In this document: one piece after another, positions 59,518-64,000 of the stretch
Layout of the letters: every line of letters begins with the position of its first letter
How positions within the stretch are numbered: the first letter of the stretch is position 1
Program-made: the position numbers and the translations under genes
The notes under the pieces: model-generated
Database searches by the model: none
The model's input: only the letters and a program-made list of their open reading frames with translations
Told to the model about the DNA's origin: nothing
Source of the DNA: an uncultured Selenomonadales bacterium
Lineage (GTDB): Bacteria > Bacillota > Negativicutes > Selenomonadales > Selenomonadaceae
Length of the DNA: 64,000 bases
Direction of reading: 5' to 3'
Assembly (NCBI GenBank): GCA_900315155.1
Contig: OMYB01000008.1
Span: forward strand, 37,503-101,502

Positions 59518-60798
59518 TTACTCCCTATATTCAAATTCCATGTCCCCGATCCTTACGGTCTGGCCCTCTTTGATGCCCTTCTCCCTGAGCTTCTCATCGA
59601 TGCCCTTGATGCGCCAGATGTACTGGAATCTCCGTACGGCCTCGTCGTTGTTGAAGTTCGTCATGACGACGAGCTTCTCGATAGCCTGCCCGTGCACGAT
59701 GAAGTCGCCGGCATCGTTGCGGGAAATCGTGACCTTCTCCGGGTCTTCCTTGTTCTCGTCGTAGACCTTGACCGTCTCCTCCTGCTCCGGCTCCTCAACG
59801 TAGTTGTCGAGCCACGTGCCGACGTAGGAAATCAGCTCTTTCACGCCCTGATGCGTCGCTGCGGAAATCGGGAACAGCTTGATGCCTTCCTCATTCGCGA
59901 GCTTGTACAGGCGCGGCAGGTTCTCCTGCGCTTCAGGCAGGTCCATCTTGTTCGCCACGAGGATCTGCGTGCGCTTCGCGACTTTCTCGCTGTACTTGCG
60001 CAGCTCTTCGTTGATCTTGTGGTAATCCTCCACGGGATCGCGGCCCTCGCAGCCCGAGGCATCGACGAGGTGCAGGATGAGCTTCGTGCGCTCGATATGG
60101 CGCAGGAAATCATGACCGAGGCCAACACCGTCTGCCGCGCCCTCGATGAGGCCCGGGATGTCCGCCATGACAAAGCTCTTCTCGTAATCCGTTTTGACGA
60201 CACCGAGCACCGGCGTGATCGTCGTGAAGTGATACTCCGCGATTTCCGGACGCGCTGCCGAGACACTCGCGACGAGGCTCGACTTGCCCACGCTCGGATA
60301 ACCAACGAGACCGACATCTGCGAGCAGTTTCAGCTCGAGAATCAGGCGTTTCTTCTCGCCCGGCTCGCCGAACTCGGCAAACGTCGGGGCGCGGTTCGCA
60401 GCCGTCGCAAACTTTGCGTTGCCGCGTCCGCCGCGTCCGCCTTTCGCGATGACCGCTTCCTGGCCATTCTCCGTCAGATCGGCCAGCACCTCGCCCGTCG
60501 CCTCATCCTTGACGATCGTACCGGCCGGCACCTTGACATAGCACGCCGGCGCATTATGGCCATACATGTTCTTGATATCGCCGTTCTCACCGTTCTTCGC
60601 CTTGAATTTCCGGTGATAGCGGAAATCGAGCAGCGTATTCATATTCGGGTCGACGACAAAGATGACATCGCCACCGCGTCCGCCGTCGCCGCCAGCCGGC
60701 CCGCCTTTCGGCACAAACTTCTCCCGACGGAAAGCCGACTTGCCGTGCCCCCCGTCCCCGGCCTCCACAATGACCGGCGTTCTATCGATAAACTGCAT
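59518..60798 (-). CDS. obg: GTPase Obg
   Basis: The 426-residue GTPase has a Gly-rich Obg fold (about 1-158; EAGDGGHGKSAFRREKFVPK), a G domain (GYPSVGKSSL, DIPGLIEGAADG, NKMDLPEA) and the C-terminal OCT domain (about 345-426). It acts in ribosome assembly and stress signalling. ATG 60798 is eight bases after GGAG. The rpmA terminator lies upstream. Confidence 0.97.
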   Translation of the reverse strand: MQFIDRTPVIVEAGDGGHGKSAFRREKFVPKGGPAGGDGGRGGDVIFVVDPNMNTLLDFRYHRKFKAKNGENGDIKNMYGHNAPACYVKVPAGTIVKDEATGEVLADLTENGQEAVIAKGGRGGRGNAKFATAANRAPTFAEFGEPGEKKRLILELKLLADVGLVGYPSVGKSSLVASVSAARPEIAEYHFTTITPVLGVVKTDYEKSFVMADIPGLIEGAADGVGLGHDFLRHIERTKLILHLVDASGCEGRDPVEDYHKINEELRKYSEKVAKRTQILVANKMDLPEAQENLPRLYKLANEEGIKLFPISAATHQGVKELISYVGTWLDNYVEEPEQEETVKVYDENKEDPEKVTISRNDAGDFIVHGQAIEKLVVMTNFNNDEAVRRFQYIWRIKGIDEKLREKGIKEGQTVRIGDMEFEYRE

Positions 60799-60838
60799 TT
60801 CAATCACTCCTCTTCCGCCTGCCACACTCTCTATACAG

Positions 60839-60871
60839 GAAAAGCCGGTATTGACACTCCAATACCGGCTT
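60839..60871 (-). terminator. Intrinsic terminator of rplU-prp-rpmA
   Basis: A perfect 12-bp stem, AAGCCGGTATTG (60842-60853) with CAATACCGGCTT (60860-60871), then TTTTCC on the minus strand. Confidence 0.88.
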
Positions 60872-60920
60872 CTCATCTGTCAAAAGAACAACGCAACTTT
60901 ACGCTGTAATATTTTCATTA

Positions 60921-61214
60921 TTACATTGCCTGCTCTTCAGCCGTATAAACGCTGATCTGGCGGTTATACTTGCCCTTGCGCTCGATGGCAACCTTACCGG
61001 CAACCTTAGCAAAAAGGGTATCATCCTTACCGATGCCGACATTGTGGCCCGGATGGAAATGCGTACCGCGCTGACGGACGAGGATGCTGCCAGCCGTTAC
61101 GACCGTGCCGGCATGCTCCTTGACACCGAGACGCTTGGACTCGGAATCACGACCATTACGCGTGGAGCTGACACCTTTCTTATGAGCGAACAGCTGCAAA
61201 TCAAAAGTAAACAT
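60921..61214 (-). CDS. rpmA: Ribosomal protein bL27 with cleavable N-terminal extension
   Basis: The 97-residue precursor begins [14 protein letters not shown]. In Firmicutes such L27 proteins are cut after LxLFA by the protease Prp, giving a mature HKKG start; Prp is encoded next door. ATG 61214 is eight bases after GGAGG. Confidence 0.97.
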   Translation of the reverse strand: MFTFDLQLFAHKKGVSSTRNGRDSESKRLGVKEHAGTVVTAGSILVRQRGTHFHPGHNVGIGKDDTLFAKVAGKVAIERKGKYNRQISVYTAEEQAM

Positions 61215-61228
61215 GAGATTCACCTCCG

Positions 61229-61540
61229 CTATTCCAGAATCTCGACTGCTCCCGGGGAATACTGCGCGATACCGTGCAGCCCCAGCAGCATAGTCTGCAG
61301 AACGGCTTCCGTCAGGGAGTCAGGAGCATCCTTAAGGCTCATGGTGAGCTCTCCGCTCGCGACTTCATAATCTACCTCGCGATGCAGATGCTCGGTTATG
61401 CCCATCAAAGCCGCCTCTGTAAGTGACGAAACGCCTGCACAGACGATATCGTACCCGTGCTCTGCCGTACCACTGTGACCGTGCACGGCAAAACCCGTAA
61501 TCTTTCCGTCTGACTGTGAAAAGATGCGAACCGTAATCAA
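61229..61540 (-). CDS. prp: Ribosomal-processing cysteine protease Prp
   Basis: The 103-residue protein has the Prp signature: catalytic His in [11 protein letters not shown] and Cys in [15 protein letters not shown]. It removes the N-terminal extension of L27. It lies between rplU and rpmA, three bases after the former. Confidence 0.95.
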   Translation of the reverse strand: MITVRIFSQSDGKITGFAVHGHSGTAEHGYDIVCAGVSSLTEAALMGITEHLHREVDYEVASGELTMSLKDAPDSLTEAVLQTMLLGLHGIAQYSPGAVEILE

Positions 61541-61543
61541 CGA

Positions 61544-61855
61544 TTAAGCCTCGATCTTCTCGATAACAACCTTCGTGAACGGCTGACGATGACCCTGACG
61601 ACGGCGATAGTTGGACTTAGCCTTGTACTTGAAGACGAGAATCTTCTTCGCCTTGCCCTGAGCCTCAACTTTGCCCGTTACCTTGGCACCCTCAACAACC
61701 GGCGTGCCGACTTTCACATCACCGTCGTTGACTACCGTCAGGACGTTGTCGAAAACCACAGCATCGCCTTCGTTAGCAGCCAGCTTCTCGACCGTGATCA
61801 CATCACCCTCGGAAACCTTGTACTGCTTGCCACCAGTTTTGATAATTGCGTACAT
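61544..61855 (-). CDS. rplU: Ribosomal protein bL21
   Basis: The 103-residue protein starts [18 protein letters not shown] and ends with the [15 protein letters not shown] block, both diagnostic. It is preceded by a long leader and a strong promoter and heads the rplU-prp-rpmA operon. Confidence 0.98.
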   Translation of the reverse strand: MYAIIKTGGKQYKVSEGDVITVEKLAANEGDAVVFDNVLTVVNDGDVKVGTPVVEGAKVTGKVEAQGKAKKILVFKYKAKSNYRRRQGHRQPFTKVVIEKIEA

Positions 61856-61957
61856 GAAAACACCTCCCTATAAGTTTACTCGCCAGCTACGGCAGCCTTG
61901 CGGCATTTCTCGAGCCTCGCTGCGCGGTTGGGGAAGGCGCACGACTGCGCCTACAGA
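61856..61957 (-). promoter_or_regulatory. rplU 5' leader, structured
   Basis: About 100 bases separate the predicted transcription start from rplU. They contain GGCGCAGTCGTGCGCC and GCCGCAAGGC hairpins before a GGAGG site. L21 operons of Firmicutes often carry a regulatory leader; I could not confirm that this one matches the known model. Confidence 0.5.
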
Positions 61958-61962
61958 TATGA

Positions 61963-61991
61963 ATATTAACATATCGATACCCCGATGTCAA
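61963..61991 (-). promoter_or_regulatory. Sigma-A promoter of rplU
   Basis: TTGACA (61986-61991), 17-base spacer, TAATAT (61963-61968). Confidence 0.8.
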
Positions 61992-62011
61992 GAAAAAGCT
62001 CTAGAATCTTG

Positions 62012-62050
62012 CCCCCTTCTCTGAAGGGGGAGGGCCACGAAGTGGCGGGG
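62012..62050. repeat. Double palindrome, REP-like element
   Basis: CCCCCTTC-TCT-GAAGGGGG (62012-62030) is followed by GCCAC-GAA-GTGGC (62034-62046) and a G run. The compact two-hairpin form, between the permease stop and the rplU promoter, resembles dispersed intergenic repeats. It may also terminate permease transcripts. Only one copy is in the window. Confidence 0.5.
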
Positions 62051-62054
62051 GATG

Positions 62055-63389
62055 TTACGACCGCATGACAAGATTCACGAGGAACGCCGCGGCGACGATC
62101 CACATGATCCACGTGACTTCTTTGCCCTTGCCCGTGACGAGCTTCATGAACGCATAGCTCACGAAACCGAAGGCAAATCCGTTGGCGATGGACCCCGTCA
62201 TCGGCATCATGATGATCGTGAGGAAAGCCGGCAGGCCATCCGTGTAATCGCTGAAATGAATCCGGCCGACATCGGTCATCATCATCGCACCAACGAGGAT
62301 GAGCGCCGGAGCCGTAGCGAAGCCCGGTACAAGACCAATGACCGGAGCAAAGAGCAGCGAAACGAAGAAGCAGAGCGAAACCGTAACAGCCGTGAGGCCC
62401 GTCTTGCCACCGGCAGCGATACCGGCCGCACTCTCGATGTACGACGTCACCGTCGACGTACCAAAGATAGCGGAGAGAACCGTGCCGCAGGCATCCGTCG
62501 TGAGCGCCTTATCGAGGTTCTCGATCGTGCCATCCGGTTTTACGAGGTTCGCCTTCGAGGTCAGGCCGATAAGCGTACCCATATTATCGAAGAGCTCAAC
62601 GACCGTGAACGTAAAGATAATGGAAACGATGCCGTAGTTCCACGCACCGGCGATATCGAGCTCACCGAACGTCGCCCCCATGCTCGGCATAGAACTCGAA
62701 ATGATGTCCCCAATGCCATGGGGAACCGGGGAATAACCCAGGCACATCGAGAGCACCGTCGTCGCGAGGATGCCGATGAGGATCGCACCCTGAACGCGGC
62801 GGGCGATGAGCGCTGCCGTCAGCAGCAGGCCAAAGAGCGAAAGCATCGTCGTCGGCTCCGTCACGTGACCGAGGCCGACGAACGTAGCCTTATCCGGAAT
62901 AACCAGTCCCGTACCCTTCAGTCCGATAAAGGCGATGAACATGCCAATACCGACGCCGATCGCGATCTTGAGATTCGTGGGTACCGCATTGATAATCGCC
63001 TGACGGATACCTCCGATCGTCAAAATCAAAAAGAAGATACCCGAGAAGAACACGGCGCCCAGTGCGACGGTCCAGTGCAGATGCAGCACGCCGACAACGT
63101 AGTAGGCAAAGAACGCATTCAGGCCCATGCCAGGAGCCAGCGCGACTGGATAGTTTGCGACGACGCCCATAGCCATCGTCGCGATCGCAGCGATCCAGAT
63201 TGTCGAGGCAATCGCAGCCTCTTTCGGGATCCCCGCCTCAGCCAGGATGTTCGGATTGACGAACATGATATAGGCCAGGGCAATAAACGTAGTGAAACCA
63301 GCAATCAGCTCCGTCTTGACGGTAGTGTGCTTTTCATCGAGCTTGAAATAGCGATGAACAAAGCTCTGCTGTCCCGTTTGTGCATTCAT
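62055..63389 (-). CDS. NCS2 family purine permease (AzgA/PbuG type)
   Basis: The 444-residue protein has about 12-14 hydrophobic helices. It matches the guanine/hypoxanthine (AzgA-like) branch: KTELIAGFTTFIALAYIMFVNPNILAEAG at the start (shortened here), PGMGLNAFFAYYVV, and FGTSTVTSYIESAAGIAAGGKTGL. It imports purine bases by proton symport. A purine-type riboswitch and terminator precede it, supporting purine specificity. ATG 63389 lies about 11 bases after the GGAGG that forms part of the terminator stem. Confidence 0.93.
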   Translation of the reverse strand: MNAQTGQQSFVHRYFKLDEKHTTVKTELIAGFTTFIALAYIMFVNPNILAEAGIPKEAAIASTIWIAAIATMAMGVVANYPVALAPGMGLNAFFAYYVVGVLHLHWTVALGAVFFSGIFFLILTIGGIRQAIINAVPTNLKIAIGVGIGMFIAFIGLKGTGLVIPDKATFVGLGHVTEPTTMLSLFGLLLTAALIARRVQGAILIGILATTVLSMCLGYSPVPHGIGDIISSSMPSMGATFGELDIAGAWNYGIVSIIFTFTVVELFDNMGTLIGLTSKANLVKPDGTIENLDKALTTDACGTVLSAIFGTSTVTSYIESAAGIAAGGKTGLTAVTVSLCFFVSLLFAPVIGLVPGFATAPALILVGAMMMTDVGRIHFSDYTDGLPAFLTIIMMPMTGSIANGFAFGFVSYAFMKLVTGKGKEVTWIMWIVAAAFLVNLVMRS

Positions 63390-63393
63390 AAAT

Positions 63394-63445
63394 AAAAAAT
63401 CCTCCTCTTTCTCCGCACAACGTACAGCACAAGAAAGAGAAGGAT
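63394..63445 (-). terminator. Riboswitch-controlled terminator of the purine permease
   Basis: A 14-bp stem (63432-63445 with 63399-63412, one G-U pair) is followed by six U. The ribosome site AGGAGG lies inside the downstream arm, so folding would block both elongation and translation. Confidence 0.85.
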
Positions 63446-63459
63446 ACACATTCCCTCTG

Positions 63460-63532
63460 ATCTTGTAGACTGTGACAGTTTACGGCTGCCTGTAGAAACA
63501 CCCGCACCATATCAGCGGGTTTATACAAGAAA
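63460..63532 (-). ncRNA. Purine riboswitch aptamer (variant J3/1)
   Basis: The RNA reads P1 (TTCTTG/CAAGA), TATAA junction, P2 (ACCCGC/GCGGGT) with loop TGATATGG, J2/3 GTTTCTAC, P3 (GGCAG/CTGTC) with loop CCGTAAA, then GTCTAC before the 3' half of P1. These are the conserved elements of the guanine/adenine riboswitch. Two features differ: J3/1 reads GTCTAC rather than GACTAC, and three extra bases form an internal loop in P3. The ligand-pairing position would be C, predicting guanine or hypoxanthine. Confidence 0.85.
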
Positions 63533-63545
63533 TTTAACAGGGATA

Positions 63546-63575
63546 AGAATACCACGTGATAAAGCCTTTTGTCAA
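63546..63575 (-). promoter_or_regulatory. Promoter of the riboswitch-permease transcript
   Basis: TTGACA (63570-63575), 18-base spacer, TATTCT (63546-63551). Confidence 0.7.
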
Positions 63576-63591
63576 CCTGAACGCGACCAAC

Positions 63592-63619
63592 AAAAAAGCT
63601 GTGCTTTTCAGCACAGCTT
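63592..63619 (-). terminator. Terminator of the rRNA-tRNA operon
   Basis: AAGCTGTGCT pairs with AGCACAGCTT over a four-base loop, followed by six U on the minus strand, just after tRNA-Ser. Confidence 0.93.
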
Positions 63620-63629
63620 GATTTGCAAA

Positions 63630-63720
63630 TGGCGGAGTGGAGAGGATTCGAACCTCCGCCGCGGTTACCCACGCTAACGATTTAGCAAACCGTCCTCTTG
63701 AGCCACTTGAGTACCACTCC
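63630..63720 (-). tRNA. tRNA-Ser (anticodon GCT)
   Basis: Acceptor GGAGTGG/CCACTCC, anticodon loop TTGCTAA with GCT, a long variable arm typical of Ser, T-loop TTCGAATCC and encoded CCA. Confidence 0.95.
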
Positions 63721-63728
63721 ATATATAA

Positions 63729-63804
<76 letters not shown>

Positions 63805-63824
63805 ATACCTTTATAACCAAATAA

Positions 63825-63901
63825 TGGGGCGACTTGTGGGGATCGAACCCACGCATGCTGGAGCCACAATCCAGTGTGTTAACCGCTTCACCAAAGCCGC
63901 C
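63825..63901 (-). tRNA. tRNA-His (anticodon GTG)
   Basis: Anticodon arm CTGGA-TTGTGGC-TCCAG with GTG. The extra 5' G (G-1) pairs with C73 and is encoded, as expected for bacterial tRNA-His. CCA is encoded. Confidence 0.95.
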
Positions 63902-63907
63902 ATGATA

Positions 63908-64000
63908 ACTGGCAACGTCCTATCCTCCCAGCCCGTCTCCAGACAAGTACTTTCGGCGTGCGTGTGCTTAACTACTGTGTTCGGCATGGGAACAGGTGGA
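63908..64000 (-). rRNA. rrf: 5S ribosomal RNA, 5' part beyond the window
   Basis: The minus strand reads CCTGTTCCCATGCCGAACACAG and ends with GGACGTTGCCAG, characteristic of the middle and 3' end of 5S rRNA. About 93 bases are visible; the 5' end lies past base 64000. The 3' boundary is approximate. It is followed by His, Trp and Ser tRNAs. Confidence 0.92.

Noticed and set aside
58003..60909. A 968-codon frame antisense to proB, yhbY and obg
   Set aside because: It spans three well-identified genes on the opposite strand and their boundaries, which a real gene would not respect.

Overview
The window looks like a chromosome segment of a diderm Firmicute, most likely a Negativicute of the Selenomonas/Mitsuokella type. 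This is inferred from gene content, not from a database search. Firmicute markers are FapR-controlled fatty acid genes, secG-est-rnr-smpB, the Prp protease between L21 and L27, CheV, LytR-CpsA-Psr and YqeK. Outer-membrane biology appears as an RND efflux pump with its adaptor. The DNA is GC-rich, TTG starts behind strong Shine-Dalgarno sites are common, and nearly all genes run on the minus strand. Plus-strand exceptions are a truncated SpeD-like gene (1-381), a MarR regulator (31634), a DUF4127 gene (45606) and tRNA-Gln (47414).

Layout, left to right. 1-4.4 kb: SpeD-like fragment, then ftsE-ftsX-M23 peptidase-ctpA for cell-wall remodelling. 4.4-8.4 kb: an envelope operon (DUF2993, DUF5693, csaB). 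8.4-12.8 kb: prfB, secA, hpf. 12.9-15.3 kb: a polar amino acid ABC transporter. 15.3-19.2 kb: a zinc-ribbon gene with a structured leader, then methyltransferase, GT2-like and GT41-like genes that look like a protein-glycosylation locus. 19.2-26.9 kb: secG-esterase-rnr-smpB, guaA, recA-recX. 27-32.9 kb: RND pump and adaptor divergent from marR, plus a metallo-beta-lactamase-fold hydrolase. 33-41.5 kb: yceD-rpmF and fapR-plsX-fabK-fabD-fabG-acpP, then a second FabK-like gene, fabF and rnc. 41.6-45.5 kb: larB-larC (nickel-pincer cofactor) and rsmD-coaD-coiled-coil protein. 45.6-52.9 kb: DUF4127, tRNA-Gln, a secreted Pro/Gln-rich protein, pncC, rimO, a binding protein, cheV. 53-61.9 kb: cvfB, rsfS, LCP protein, yqeK, nadD, a 59-residue membrane protein, proA, proB, yhbY, obg, rpmA, prp, rplU. 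62-64 kb: a purine permease behind a purine-type riboswitch and terminator, then the 3' end of an rRNA operon (5S, His, Trp, Ser tRNAs).

No gap exceeds about 300 bases. Most gaps contain promoters, leaders or intrinsic terminators, annotated below. I see no insertion sequence, prophage, CRISPR array or recognisable defence system. Most of the content is housekeeping. The signals most worth checking are the purine riboswitch with a non-standard J3/1 strand, the SpeD homologue with glycine at the pyruvoyl-serine position, the GT41/GT2/methyltransferase cluster, the secreted Pro/Gln-rich protein and two structured mRNA leaders.
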